Counted from the first letter of the stretch, positions 42,642 to 51,562 are shown. The stretch: 64,000 bases of DNA from an uncultured Pseudodesulfovibrio sp. (GCF_963664965.1 NZ_OY761823.1:2808001-2872000), one strand, 5' to 3'. Numbers and translations: made by a program. The notes: generated by a model not told the origin, from the sequence alone.

Positions 42642-43433
42642 ATGCATCTGGGTAAAGCCATCCGAATGGAAAGAATCATGAACAGAAACAATGGGCGCAC
42701 CATCGTGGTCCCACTTGACCACGGCGTCACGGTCGGGCCTATTTACGGTCTGATTGACCTGCGCGAAACAGTCAATCAGGTCGCGGAAGGCGGAGCCAAT
42801 GCCATGCTCATGCACAAAGGGATTCCCCGTTGCTCCCACCGTGCAGGCGGCAAGGATATCGGCCTCATTATCCATCTGTCCGCGTCCACCTCCCTTTCCC
42901 CGCACCCCAATGCGAAATCACTGGTCGGAACAGTCAGTGACGCTCTCAAAATAGGCGCTGATGCTGTTTCGGTTCACATCAACCTCGGAGATGAGACGGA
43001 ACCGCACATGCTCGCCGATCTGGGTGCACTTTGTTCCGAGGCAAATGAATGGGGCATGCCGGTACTCGCCATGATGTACGCACGTGGACCGAAAATCGAG
43101 AACGAATATGATCCGGGTGTAGTGGCCCACTGCGCCCGCGTCGGCGTGGAGCTCGGAGCCGATATCGTCAAGGTAAACTACACAGGCGACCCGGAATCAT
43201 TCTCCCGCGTGGTGGACGGCTGCTGTGTTCCGGTCGTTATTGCAGGCGGCCCCAAGCTCGAAAGCGAGCGAGACCTCGTCCAGATGGTCTACGACTCCAT
43301 TCAGGCGGGCGGCTCCGGCCTGTCAGTAGGACGTAACATATTCCAGCACCCGGCCCCGGCCAAAATAGTGGGCGCACTCAACAAGGTAGTCCATGAAAAC
43401 TGGGACGTGGATAAAGCGATGGAGCTTCTGTAA
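42642..43433 (+). CDS. 2-amino-3,7-dideoxy-D-threo-hept-6-ulosonate (ADTH) synthase
   Basis: This 263-residue DhnA-class aldolase makes ADTH, the first committed compound in the alternative route to 3-dehydroquinate used by methanogens and some sulfate reducers. It replaces DAHP synthase. The barrel opens [19 protein letters not shown], the Schiff-base Lys lies in [16 protein letters not shown], and the phosphate site in PVVIAGGPK and [15 protein letters not shown]. The ATG at 42642 has AGGAG 6-7 bases upstream; the frame extends 31 codons into the terminator and that part is rejected. Control by the Phe attenuator just upstream fits its place at the head of aromatic amino acid synthesis. The next pathway gene (dehydroquinate synthase II) is not adjacent. 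Confidence 0.88.
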   Translation: MHLGKAIRMERIMNRNNGRTIVVPLDHGVTVGPIYGLIDLRETVNQVAEGGANAMLMHKGIPRCSHRAGGKDIGLIIHLSASTSLSPHPNAKSLVGTVSDALKIGADAVSVHINLGDETEPHMLADLGALCSEANEWGMPVLAMMYARGPKIENEYDPGVVAHCARVGVELGADIVKVNYTGDPESFSRVVDGCCVPVVIAGGPKLESERDLVQMVYDSIQAGGSGLSVGRNIFQHPAPAKIVGALNKVVHENWDVDKAMELL

Positions 43434-43436
43434 AAT

Positions 43437-43467
43437 AAAGGGGCGGGAAACATTTTCCCGCCCCTTT
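43437..43467 (+). terminator. Terminator of the ADTH synthase gene
   Basis: AAAGGGGCGGGAAA (43437-43450) pairs with TTTCCCGCCCCTTT (43454-43467) around a 3-base loop. It begins right after the stop codon, so the gene is monocistronic. Confidence 0.85.
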
Positions 43468-43565
43468 GAATCAACAGGGCATTGCGTCATTTTTTCAACG
43501 GGAATGCAATAGCCTTAACACCCTAAAATCAAATCACAAAGAACCAGAGCAAAACACCTTCCCTC

Positions 43566-43587
43566 TGGCACAAAAAGTGCTTATAAT
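43566..43587 (+). promoter_or_regulatory. Candidate promoter with sigma-54-like and -10 elements
   Basis: TGGCAC (43566-43571), five A, then GTGCT (43577-43581) follow the sigma-54 pattern TGGCAC-N5-TTGCW with one mismatch in the second box. A perfect -10 hexamer TATAAT (43582-43587) overlaps the end, but no good -35 exists 16-18 bases upstream. Either sigma factor could start a transcript near 43592. Confidence 0.5.
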
Positions 43588-43589
43588 AA

Positions 43590-43757
43590 AAGTAAGCCTG
43601 GGAGACAGGTGAGGCTGGAAAGAGATTGGGAACGAACATATGCAGAATGTTGAAAAGGCAAAAGCCTAATAAAGCATGCGTTCCAGTCCACCCGCCCACG
43701 GTTGACCGGGTACCTGGATCATCGGGGCAGGCATGTAAAAGGCCTGCCCTTTGTTTT
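43590..43757 (+). ncRNA. Candidate small structured RNA
   Basis: Between the ADTH synthase terminator (43467) and the stop of the opposing Hpt gene lies a stretch with its own promoter-like element and its own rho-independent terminator, GGGCAGGC (43725-43732) / GCCTGCCC (43742-43749) plus a T-rich tail. No open reading frame fills it. It can fold: CTGGAA/TTCCAG and GGAACG/CGTTCC close a long arm with AGGC-AAAA-GCCT inside, and CCTG-GGAGA-CAGG forms a hairpin with a GGA in its loop near the 5' end. I considered 6S RNA, SRP RNA, RNase P and tmRNA; none fits in sequence. Ends are estimates. Confidence 0.5.
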
Positions 43758-43762
43758 GGGGA

Positions 43763-44071
43763 TCATTCCCCGTATTCCACCCGCACATTATCGAGATAGT
43801 GGCTCATTCGCTCGACCAAGATACGACTCGCCGCGATATCCCCGGACTTGGCTGTCTGCTCAAGTTCCTTGCCTATTTCCCCCATCCCCAGCAAGCCATA
43901 ACCGTACCCGGTTCCTTTGGCCGTATGCCCAAGACGGGACAACGTCTCAAAATCGCCTGACTCAAGCGATGATTCCATCTCCGCAAGATCGGCCCGCGAA
44001 TTGATAAAAAAACGCTCCATCAATTCTTCCAGTTCAGGATCAATGCGTTCAACGATAGGAGTACCAGTCAT
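43763..44071 (-). CDS. Hpt (histidine phosphotransfer) domain protein
   Basis: The 102-residue protein is a single Hpt domain. The phosphorylated His lies in LSRLGHTAKGTGYGYGLLGMG, preceded by helices with ELEELMERFFINSRADLAEME. It would shuttle phosphate between a hybrid kinase such as the one at 9.2-10.7 kb and a response regulator; the partner is not identified. The start is ATG 44071 with GGGAG close upstream; the frame extends 13 codons further without a ribosome-binding site. The gene is convergent with the candidate RNA. Confidence 0.87.
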   Translation of the reverse strand: MTGTPIVERIDPELEELMERFFINSRADLAEMESSLESGDFETLSRLGHTAKGTGYGYGLLGMGEIGKELEQTAKSGDIAASRILVERMSHYLDNVRVEYGE

Positions 44072-44183
44072 ATATCTCTCCCAGAAAGCCATGGCAGGCT
44101 GAATGCACATACTTGAGTTTCTCTAAAAAGACTCTTAACGTACAGGCTTCATCTCTTTTAATAACATTTTTGTCAAGAATAAC

Positions 44184-45356
44184 ATGGTGCCCACTTTGTT
44201 GAAACGGCTAATATTTTTTACTTTTACCTTGCTCATCCTCGGTTCGTGCTCCCGATACGACGCCGCCCGCATAGCTCGCGCCGCAGTGACACGCGATCCC
44301 GCAGCCGCAGCCGAAGCCCTCGCCCGAGACAAAGCCATCGGATATGCGTCCAACCCCGCAGCCCTTGCAGGTGATATCAAACAATTCAAAAAAACCATTG
44401 AGGATTTCATTGATGCGGTTCAGTCCGTCTGGGGAAAAAAGGAAACCCGCGTCCCTCGCCCCAAGCAATACGTCAAATATACCGACAACTACCTTTCCAG
44501 AGCCGATGTGGACTTTGATCGCGGCATCATAACCGTGGAAACCCTTGCACAGGACAACACGCTCGCCAGCCTGAAAAACGCCATTGTGACCACCCTGCTC
44601 ACCCCGGCCGATCCGCGTGCCGTGGACCTCTTCTCAGCCAAAACCGTCAAGCTCGGCGAAATTCCTTTCCTCCTTGGTGAGGTCAAGGACACCGAGAACA
44701 AGGATATCCGCTGGGCATGGCGTGCCGAACGTTTTGCCGACCACCTCATAAGCTCGCGACTCAAAAGCCGTCGCATCCAAGGAAAAACAGCCAGTTATGT
44801 AAGCTTTCCCATGGTTCGGGATCATCTCGACGTCCGTGCCCGCAAGTACAGAACGCTTGTAGAAAACGCTGCCACACGCTTCAACATCAGCAGAAATCTC
44901 GTTTATGCCATCATGAAAGTCGAATCCGATTTCAACCCGTTTGCCGTGAGTAGCGCCATGGCGGTCGGTCTCATGCAGGTTGTTCCCGCAACAGCAGGCA
45001 GCGATGTCTATCGCCTTCTGAACGGCAAGAAAGGTGCTCCATCACGCGACGACCTCTTTCATCCGCCGACCAACATCACTTATGGTTCCGCCTACCTGCA
45101 CCTTCTTGACGCCCGTTTTCTCAGCGCCATAACCAACCCGGTTTCACGAGAATACTGCATCATCGCAGGCTACAACGGAGGAGCCGGAAACGTACTCAAG
45201 ACCTTCAGCCGAAATCGAAAGAATGCGCCCGCGAAAATCAACGCACTGACGCCAGACAAAGTCTACAGGAAACTCCGCGCCGAGTTGCCCTACGCTGAAA
45301 CACGCCGCTACCTTGGCAAGGTTCTTGAAGCCAAAAAGCACTTCGTCAATTTCTAA
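44184..45356 (+). CDS. mltC: Membrane-bound lytic murein transglycosylase C-like lipoprotein
   Basis: This peptidoglycan-cleaving outer-membrane lipoprotein has a signal ending LILGSC (lipobox, lipidated Cys). Residues about 50-210 resemble the MltC N-terminal domain (YVKYTDNYLSRADVDFDRGIITVETL). The C-terminal SLT domain has the catalytic Glu in VYAIMKVESDFNPFAVSSAMAVGLMQVVP, then YLHLLDARFL and CIIAGYNGGAGNVL. The length of 390 residues agrees with MltC. It is on the plus strand, divergent from the Hpt gene. A PilZ-like gene follows 12 bases downstream. Confidence 0.92.
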   Translation: MVPTLLKRLIFFTFTLLILGSCSRYDAARIARAAVTRDPAAAAEALARDKAIGYASNPAALAGDIKQFKKTIEDFIDAVQSVWGKKETRVPRPKQYVKYTDNYLSRADVDFDRGIITVETLAQDNTLASLKNAIVTTLLTPADPRAVDLFSAKTVKLGEIPFLLGEVKDTENKDIRWAWRAERFADHLISSRLKSRRIQGKTASYVSFPMVRDHLDVRARKYRTLVENAATRFNISRNLVYAIMKVESDFNPFAVSSAMAVGLMQVVPATAGSDVYRLLNGKKGAPSRDDLFHPPTNITYGSAYLHLLDARFLSAITNPVSREYCIIAGYNGGAGNVLKTFSRNRKNAPAKINALTPDKVYRKLRAELPYAETRRYLGKVLEAKKHFVNF

Positions 45357-45368
45357 AAAGCGAACACC

Positions 45369-46298
45369 ATGAGCATAGACAACATCATTACCGAATCAGG
45401 TCAGGCCGCGACTCAGTTCATTCAGCAATACCTTCCTGATGTACCGGCAGAAGCCATCCGATTCGGCGGGGCAGCCTTTCTTGCCGCGACAGCCCTGCTC
45501 CTGCTCATTTTCGCCCTGCGTATGCTCAAAAGCGGAAAATCCGCCACCACACACTCAAAACGGGTAAACATTCCCCGAGCATTGCAACGTGACGGCGTTG
45601 TCATAGATCTGCTCAACTCCCCGGCCGATGACGAAATCGCAGCCAGGTGCGTCATCACTTCCGTCTCCGCCGGTAAAATCCATTGCGAACTCATCGAACG
45701 ACTTGATGTCATCCGGACACAGGAAGGCGCTGAAACCACCTGTGTCTTCGCTCCCATGAAAATAGAAAATTCCAAGATAAACTCATTCACTGCCAAACTG
45801 GTCGAATCCGACAAGACCGGGCGTAAAACCGACCGCATCATTCTCTCAGTCCCTACAGACTACGACATGATTCCGCGTCGCAAGCACACCCGCAAAAAGG
45901 TTGCAGATCAGCAGTTCATCCGCGTCAAACTCTGGGTAGCCGATCCCCGGACATCGGACATCTGTTTCGAAGACGCCGCACCCCATATCAGCGTCAACTC
46001 CCTGTCTTCCAAAGGCCCGAGCCAGTCTGCCAATGCAGTGGTCAACATTTCGAACGGCGGGCTGGGACTTTCCATAGTCAATCGCGTCCTGCCCGAAACC
46101 TGTGCTGTCGGAGCCAAGGTCGCCATTAATCTCTTCATGTTCAATTTCAAGGAAAAATCATTCAAGCCCTATTGGTACAGCGCGGAAGTCCGTTCCATGA
46201 ATGAGGGCCGCCCCGGCTATACCCGAATGGGCATCGAATTCGATGGCTTTGGAGATGTGTGCAAAAAAACAGGAACAATCAAGTGGACCAAATTCTGA
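45369..46298 (+). CDS. Membrane-anchored PilZ-like protein
   Basis: The 309-residue protein has one membrane span (about residues 30-52, FGGAAFLAATALLLLIFAL) and then two cytoplasmic beta domains. The first is YcgR-N-like. The second has IPRRKHTRKKV, giving the RxxxR-type cluster, and VVNISNGGLGLSIV, giving NxSxxG, the cyclic di-GMP-binding motifs of PilZ. A gap of about 60 residues between the two motifs is longer than usual. It is likely a cyclic di-GMP effector at the membrane. It is 12 bases after mltC and ends before a bidirectional terminator. Confidence 0.72.
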   Translation: MSIDNIITESGQAATQFIQQYLPDVPAEAIRFGGAAFLAATALLLLIFALRMLKSGKSATTHSKRVNIPRALQRDGVVIDLLNSPADDEIAARCVITSVSAGKIHCELIERLDVIRTQEGAETTCVFAPMKIENSKINSFTAKLVESDKTGRKTDRIILSVPTDYDMIPRRKHTRKKVADQQFIRVKLWVADPRTSDICFEDAAPHISVNSLSSKGPSQSANAVVNISNGGLGLSIVNRVLPETCAVGAKVAINLFMFNFKEKSFKPYWYSAEVRSMNEGRPGYTRMGIEFDGFGDVCKKTGTIKWTKF

Positions 46299-46353
46299 CA
46301 GAAAATGACGTCAAAGACATTCCAAGACACGCCCTTCCTGACTCGTCAAAAAA

Positions 46354-46392
46354 ACAGGGGCCATAGTCACAGACTATGGCCCCTGTCTTTTT
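46354..46392. terminator. Bidirectional terminator
   Basis: ACAGGGGCCATAGTC (46354-46368) pairs with GACTATGGCCCCTGT (46372-46386) around a 3-base loop. T-runs follow on both strands, so it serves the convergent PilZ and radical SAM genes. Confidence 0.88.
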
Positions 46393-46449
46393 CAAACGGC
46401 AACCCCTCTCTGGGTTAAAGCAGGAAAGTGAATCATCAAGTCAGCCATC

Positions 46450-47574
46450 TCAAGCCGGAATCTTTTCTTCCAAGCGGTCTATGGACTCAACGTATTCCCT
46501 TTCCTTCAACAACTCCTCAGCCATCTTGCGTGTGGCAGCAGAAGAAAAAAGACTTCCAATCATATTGGGATTCTGTTTGCTGGTAACGCAATTTCGACAC
46601 GCAGCAGGAGGATTCTTGCTGTTCACAAGCTTTCTGGCTGCGACTCGACTCTTGCAATTCCACATTTCATCGAAATCCATATCCGTAAGATTACCAGTGT
46701 CACCGCCATTACCGCAGCATAAGCTGACATTACCATTAGCCCAAAGAAACATACTTTCCCAAGGAGCCTTGCAAACAGTATCTTCCACACTCTTCGCGCT
46801 GCGCCCCGACAACGGCTGATAACTGAACGGACGAGGTAAATTGATTCGCATACCACAAGAGTCGGCGATAGCCTTGGCCATGACCATCTGTTTATCGGAG
46901 TGCTCTTTCATGAAAAACAACGATTCCGGTACCATTTCTTCGAAGTGCGCGACTGCGTATGAAACGTAAATTTCATTAACACCTATTTTATTCGCCAAAA
47001 TGATAAACTTGCCCAACTCATCAATATTGGACTTCATTGCAACATACCCGACTTCGATAATCGGCCAATCAAGCCCATTCATTTCCTTGATTTTAGCTAT
47101 CTTTTCAATTGCCTGTAACGGCTTTTCAAGATTGCCTCCACGAATTTTGGAATATGTGGATTGCGTAGCGGCATCGAGGCTGAATTTCAGACGAAACAGG
47201 CCATGAGTGAATATCCTTTCAATATTCTCATCATTCAGAAGCGTTCCGTTGGTGACCATACTCAGACCACACCCAGCTTCCTTGGCAGCCTTAAAGAGTT
47301 CGTCAAGATGAGGATATAGCAGCGGTTCCCCACCTGTTACATAAATTGAATTCATGAACGGCAGGACATCTTTCAGTTTCTCGATAATATCCAAAGAGAG
47401 ATCGGTCTCGTCCTTTTTACGCCACTCCGCACACATCTTACATCGAAGATTGCACCGATTGGAAATATGGATGGTCATGGTACTCGGAAAACTATCCACT
47501 TCTCCGACGCTATTCGCCGCATAGACCTGATTACCCAACACGTTCAGTTTCTTGATATTATGCAAAAACTTCAT
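46450..47574 (-). CDS. Radical SAM/SPASM domain protein
   Basis: This 374-residue enzyme has the SAM/4Fe-4S motif CNLRCKMC near residue 42, IYVTGGEPLLYPHLDEL and SMVTNGTLL, as in the SPASM branch. The C-terminal SPASM-type region has VCKAPWESMFLWANGNVSLCCG and CRNCVTSKQN. ATG 47574 is preceded by AAGGAG; the frame opens 13 codons earlier without one. The product may modify a peptide, protein or sugar. No precursor peptide was found beside it. Lower GC and different codon use from the flanking genes suggest it may have been acquired. Confidence 0.8.
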   Translation of the reverse strand: MKFLHNIKKLNVLGNQVYAANSVGEVDSFPSTMTIHISNRCNLRCKMCAEWRKKDETDLSLDIIEKLKDVLPFMNSIYVTGGEPLLYPHLDELFKAAKEAGCGLSMVTNGTLLNDENIERIFTHGLFRLKFSLDAATQSTYSKIRGGNLEKPLQAIEKIAKIKEMNGLDWPIIEVGYVAMKSNIDELGKFIILANKIGVNEIYVSYAVAHFEEMVPESLFFMKEHSDKQMVMAKAIADSCGMRINLPRPFSYQPLSGRSAKSVEDTVCKAPWESMFLWANGNVSLCCGNGGDTGNLTDMDFDEMWNCKSRVAARKLVNSKNPPAACRNCVTSKQNPNMIGSLFSSAATRKMAEELLKEREYVESIDRLEEKIPA

Positions 47575-47745
47575 CCGATCTCCTTTAAATTCTGCAAGGC
47601 AATAAAACGCCACAGAAAACTGTGGCAGCGCTCTTCAAAATACGAAAATCAAGGCAACGTTAATAAAAGCACAAAAAAAGACTCATCTGGTCATGGCCAA
47701 ATGGTCGCTTGGTTCATCTATCTTTAGCTTTCGGATTCAATGCGT

Positions 47746-47779
47746 AAAAAGGAGGGGCGGAAGCCTAAACTTCCACCCC
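47746..47779 (-). terminator. Terminator of the GT9/helical-protein operon
   Basis: On the minus strand GGGGTGGAAG pairs with CTTCCGCCCC (47779-47770 and 47763-47754) around a 6-base loop, followed by TCCTTTTT. It lies just past the stop of the 118-residue gene. Confidence 0.8.
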
Positions 47780-47802
47780 TGAGTGTACCTTTCGAGGAAT
47801 TC

Positions 47803-48159
47803 CTAACCTTTCTTGCTGATAAAGCGCTCGCGGGCGAGACGCGGCATGTTGCCTGCTCCGAAACTGTAGCCTGCAATTCGCCGGTTCTGCTTTTTTATGC
47901 TGGCGAGATCGTGTTTGAGTGAAGCATGAAGCTTCCTTGCCTCGTCAGTGATTTCATCGTGCAGGGATTTCATCTCAACAAGCTTGTCAGCCAACTTTTC
48001 CAGGTTGCCCTGATCAAGATTGGCGATAGCTTCGTCAATAATCCGACCACGATCATGAGCAAGCTTCTCGGCTTCGAAGACGTCGCCCTCGGCAAGGAAG
48101 CCAAGCTCCCTGCGTCCGATGGAAAGCGCTTCGTCGAGCATATGTCGCCGGGTAGCCAT
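47803..48159 (-). CDS. Helical protein of unknown function
   Basis: The 118-residue protein is almost all amphipathic helix (MLDEALSIGRRELGFLAEGD, LEKLADKLVEMKSLHDEI) and ends in a basic Gly/Arg tail, AGYSFGAGNMPRLARERF. The shape recalls FliT or FlgN flagellar chaperones, but I see no sequence that proves it. The start is ATG 48159, 2 bases after the stop of the preceding gene; a longer frame overlaps that gene. It is the last gene of a minus-strand unit with a GT9 transferase, which may point to flagellar glycosylation (inference). Confidence 0.6.
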   Translation of the reverse strand: MATRRHMLDEALSIGRRELGFLAEGDVFEAEKLAHDRGRIIDEAIANLDQGNLEKLADKLVEMKSLHDEITDEARKLHASLKHDLASIKKQNRRIAGYSFGAGNMPRLARERFISKKG

Positions 48160-48161
48160 AT

Positions 48162-48764
48162 CTAGCTCTTGGTCGCCCGGATGTCGTCCCGGATCTGCTT
48201 GATAACCTGTTTCCATTTTTCCACCGCCGGAAGGAATTCGTATTCGAGCAGGTCGGCCAGAAGAATCCAGTCTTCATTCTCAAGCACCGAACTCATCTCG
48301 GTAAACATGCTGTTGAATTCTTCGGCACTCTTCTCGTAAATGGCGCTGTCGCCGAGCGAATACTCGTCACGAAGTACGCCGATCATACGCAGGAAGTTAC
48401 GGACGACCTCAATGAGATCCTGATAGGTTTCAAGGGCCTCGGCATCATCAGCCTGTCGAAAGAGTTCGGCAACGCGCTTGCCGCCTTCAGCCATGATGTT
48501 GACGACCTTGTAGAGCTCCAGAGTGATCTCCACAGCCATGTCATCAGCGGCCATGGTGGTGATTTCCAAAGACTCGACTTCCGACATTTCAATGTCTTCC
48601 GCCTGATGCGGGTAAATTTCGGTGAAAGGCTCTTTGTTGAGCATGACATCGGTCACAATACGATCTTCCAGATGTCCTTCCTGAACGACCTTGTCGAACA
48701 CTTCTTCCAGATTCTCAAGATTCTGGGCACCGATGTCGTACTGTTTTCCGTCAATAATGATCAT
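48162..48764 (-). CDS. Acidic helical protein of unknown function
   Basis: The 200-residue protein begins MIIIDGKQYDIGAQNLENLEEVF, a short beta hairpin followed by helices, and continues as an acidic helical domain (LEITTMAADDMAVEITLELY, FNSMFTEMSSVLENEDWILL). I do not recognise the family. A strong ribosome-binding site (GGAGGAG) precedes the ATG. It lies between a GT9 gene and a small helical protein in one operon. It may be a partner or chaperone of a glycosylated protein, but this is speculation. Confidence 0.65.
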   Translation of the reverse strand: MIIIDGKQYDIGAQNLENLEEVFDKVVQEGHLEDRIVTDVMLNKEPFTEIYPHQAEDIEMSEVESLEITTMAADDMAVEITLELYKVVNIMAEGGKRVAELFRQADDAEALETYQDLIEVVRNFLRMIGVLRDEYSLGDSAIYEKSAEEFNSMFTEMSSVLENEDWILLADLLEYEFLPAVEKWKQVIKQIRDDIRATKS

Positions 48765-48841
48765 TTCAATCTCCTCCTCGAAAAGGGATATTTTTTTCCG
48801 TATAAGCCGGGTCTCACCGAATTATTCAAATTCCGTGCCGA

Positions 48842-50395
48842 CTATACAAGCTCATCCCGTAACGAGGAGAAAAGCCCCTGAAACCGCTCTGTCAGACCGA
48901 GCAGGGAAGCAAGATCGTTTTCATGACGCTGAGACTCAAACATCCACAACAATCCCAGCATGTTAAGATACTGATTTGAGGCCAGAAGATTTTGAATGCG
49001 CTGCCATGAAACAAGAAATTTTTTCTTGGCCTGCGGACGGGGATTCCTGGCAAGCAGCAGACCTTGCTGGGAAAGAAGGAACAGCATGTCATGCGCGCTT
49101 GTCAAAGTTTTGGATATGTCTTCAGCGACTTCGGCACTGATTTTCTCCGCCAACCCCGTCTTGGGACCAGCGGGTTCGCCGTCGAGAAAACGCAAATAAT
49201 GCGTTCGCTGAACGGCTATCCAAAGCGCACGATCGGAAGCATCATGCCCGGAAAGAGCCTCAAGTTCCATCAACCCATCACTCCCGGACCGTGTAAGCCA
49301 TGCACGCGTTCCGGGGAACGGTTCAGAGACCTCACCCTTCAAGAGATAATGAAGATAACCGCACATGGCTTCGGACGAAATGGACTCGCGACAGGCGTGA
49401 TCATGAGGGCATTCAGTCCCGAAACCGCAAGGATGGCAATTCATATCCGGCTCAAGACAAATGTTTCCCGCACGATACGGTCCGGTATCCCATGGCTGGG
49501 CAGTGGCAAGGAAGACGGAACAACTCGGAACGCCAAGTCCGGCAGCAAGATGCATTGTCCCTGTATCGTTGGTCACCAATGCCTCGCATCGGCACAAAAC
49601 CCCGGCCAACTCCGTCAGCGAGGTGGCTCCCATCACATTGACGGACGGACAGTGTACCAGATTTTCGAAACGTTCACCCAGCGCACTTTCCCCTTTGGTG
49701 CCCAGCAGGACGGGAACCAGCTTATCCTGCTCCCAAACCATGTCTGCGGCTTCAACGAAATGACTGACGGGCCAGCGGCGGCGCTCTTCACTCGCACCCA
49801 TCTGCAATGCGATGAAGCCGCTTGCCCCGGGAAATTCATCCAAGCGCAGCAGTTCATCCGCCCGCGTCATATCTTCATCACCGGGGCGAGCCAACTCCAG
49901 TGAGTTTCCCTCGTCCTGCAAGCCCGCTGTCCGACGAAATATGTCACAGATGTTGAAGGGGCTTGCCCCGCGATTGCCGCCAGCCATCTGAAGATACGCG
50001 GCCCACGACGAAGTGTCTGCGTTGAAACCGAATTCATCCACACTGAAACCAACCACATCACCGCTCTCGGGTGCCAGCTCGCGCGTCATCAGACGCGAGG
50101 CGATAGACGGCGTCAGATTGACCGTCCTGTCCGGCTGAAACTGTTCAAGCACGTCATGCTTGAAGGCCGTGGCATCATTGATTGCGAGCCGCCAGTCCTT
50201 GTCCAGCTGGGCAAGCAGCTTGGGACCGGGAAAAGGAAATACCGCATCCACACCGTCAAGCAGCGTGGCCGCGGAAGCAAAATTGGTCAGGCAGACAAGC
50301 CCCACTCGATGTCCCAGACTCTTGTAGCCCGAAATCACGGGCTGCGTCTGAATCAAGTCACCAAACCGGGTCAGGTTGATTATCAGAACGTTCAC
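48842..50395 (-). CDS. Glycosyltransferase family 9 with long C-terminal extension
   Basis: Residues 1-350 are a GT9 heptosyltransferase-type enzyme: VLIINLTRFGDLIQTQPVISGYKSLG, IALQMGASEERRRWPVSHF, the donor site ALVTNDTGTMHLAAGLGVPSCSVF, and a Cys-rich patch CHPCGFGTECPHDHAC. The remaining 165 residues are helical and not part of the usual fold. They may bind a protein acceptor such as flagellin (inference). The start codon is GTG 50395, with AAGGATTGAG upstream. It heads a unit with two small helical proteins. Confidence 0.82.
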   Translation of the reverse strand: MNVLIINLTRFGDLIQTQPVISGYKSLGHRVGLVCLTNFASAATLLDGVDAVFPFPGPKLLAQLDKDWRLAINDATAFKHDVLEQFQPDRTVNLTPSIASRLMTRELAPESGDVVGFSVDEFGFNADTSSWAAYLQMAGGNRGASPFNICDIFRRTAGLQDEGNSLELARPGDEDMTRADELLRLDEFPGASGFIALQMGASEERRRWPVSHFVEAADMVWEQDKLVPVLLGTKGESALGERFENLVHCPSVNVMGATSLTELAGVLCRCEALVTNDTGTMHLAAGLGVPSCSVFLATAQPWDTGPYRAGNICLEPDMNCHPCGFGTECPHDHACRESISSEAMCGYLHYLLKGEVSEPFPGTRAWLTRSGSDGLMELEALSGHDASDRALWIAVQRTHYLRFLDGEPAGPKTGLAEKISAEVAEDISKTLTSAHDMLFLLSQQGLLLARNPRPQAKKKFLVSWQRIQNLLASNQYLNMLGLLWMFESQRHENDLASLLGLTERFQGLFSSLRDELV

Positions 50396-50473
50396 AGACT
50401 CAATCCTTATATATATGGCGGGCCGTCAACAAACTATCGGCCTGCCTGACAAATGCAAATTTGACACCGTCCG

Positions 50474-51562
50474 TCACAGCCCGGTTCCGGCCTGCACCAG
50501 ACGCACCAGTTTTTCCACGGCCTGCACCGCCTTCTTGAGCCGCGCCCGCTCTTCGCTTTCAAGCATCGTCGGGTTGACGTAGTTATGCGGCAGAATTCCC
50601 TCGCGGTCACAGGCCAGTCCGATTTCAAGCCGCTTGCGTTGCAGGTATTCCCACGCCGCAAGCAGTTGTTCACCATGCGTTGCCGAAATGTGTCCGGCCT
50701 CGGCCATGACACGAATCCTGTCGCAGGTATTGGACGGCGCAAGATTGTACTTGAGCGCAAGAATCCGGGCGCTGTTGGTCAAATGGGCCAGCACACTGTT
50801 CTTGATATTCAAAAAGCCCTGCCACGAACCTTGTTTCTCTGTAATGAATGCGCCGAAAAAAGTAAGTGGCAACCGATAGTCCGTCAATTCCTGAATGAGC
50901 AGGGATACCGCAATAGGCTTGGTCCGCACATACTCCCACAGCCGCTCCCGAAGCAAAAGCACATCACGTGGGGCACCGAAGACGGCCTTGAAGTCAAGGA
51001 TGAGGCCGGACTGCCATGAACCTTTTTCCGCCGGATTGGAAAGCCACTTGGTCAGCCGGTCCAACCATGTATCAAAATCACCACGCCACTCCTCGTTGCT
51101 GACCATGACCCCGCCTTCACACAGGGACAATCCGGCACCGTCAAGCGCAATGACGATGGACTGCGTAACATCATCCAGCTCATCCGGTTCCGGGCTCACC
51201 CGCATGAGAAGTCCATTGTCCTGATCGGAACCGATGACCTGCTCCCCGCGTCCGCCGGAGCCGAATTCCATGAACGTACACTCGCGCAGCCACGGATACT
51301 CCTCGGCATGGGCTTCCAGCACGGCAAGAATGACAGAATGATTGTAAGCGGAAAGACGTTTGCACGTTTTCTCAGCGGAATACCCCTTGTCGAGCCAGTC
51401 CTGCACCAGATCGAGCCGGGTTCGCCGAATACCGGCCAATTTTCCATGGCGCGCCATTTCAAGCAGTTCACGGTCCAGACCATCCGGCACGTCAACTTCA
51501 CCGTTCACCCCGGTACCCACAGACCGTTTATCTGCCTTCTGGCTGCTCAAACGCCGCTCCAT
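50474..51562 (-). CDS. DUF294-type nucleotidyltransferase-like signalling protein
   Basis: The core FMEFGSGGRGEQVIGSDQDNGLL matches the GSxxRxEQ..DxD active site of the DUF294 nucleotidyltransferase-like family. The C-terminal DUF294_C domain includes LPLTFFGAFITEKQGSWQGFLNIK and LAHLTNSARILALKYNL. Unlike many relatives there is no CBS or cyclic-nucleotide domain. Such proteins are often encoded near acetate symporters; the divergent neighbour here is one. I favour ATG 51562; the frame opens earlier at 51610 in a region with repeated TGACCGTT sites. Function is not established. Confidence 0.78.
   Translation of the reverse strand: MERRLSSQKADKRSVGTGVNGEVDVPDGLDRELLEMARHGKLAGIRRTRLDLVQDWLDKGYSAEKTCKRLSAYNHSVILAVLEAHAEEYPWLRECTFMEFGSGGRGEQVIGSDQDNGLLMRVSPEPDELDDVTQSIVIALDGAGLSLCEGGVMVSNEEWRGDFDTWLDRLTKWLSNPAEKGSWQSGLILDFKAVFGAPRDVLLLRERLWEYVRTKPIAVSLLIQELTDYRLPLTFFGAFITEKQGSWQGFLNIKNSVLAHLTNSARILALKYNLAPSNTCDRIRVMAEAGHISATHGEQLLAAWEYLQRKRLEIGLACDREGILPHNYVNPTMLESEERARLKKAVQAVEKLVRLVQAGTGL

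Noticed and set aside
43590..43757. Assignment of the structured RNA to 6S, SRP, RNase P or tmRNA
   Set aside because: None of the conserved sequence signatures of these RNAs could be found, so no family was named.
19090..50405. Shared ATAAGGATTGAG sequence before two genes (near 19100 and 50405)
   Set aside because: Both copies contain the AAGGA ribosome-binding site and the match is short, so chance or SD conservation explains it.
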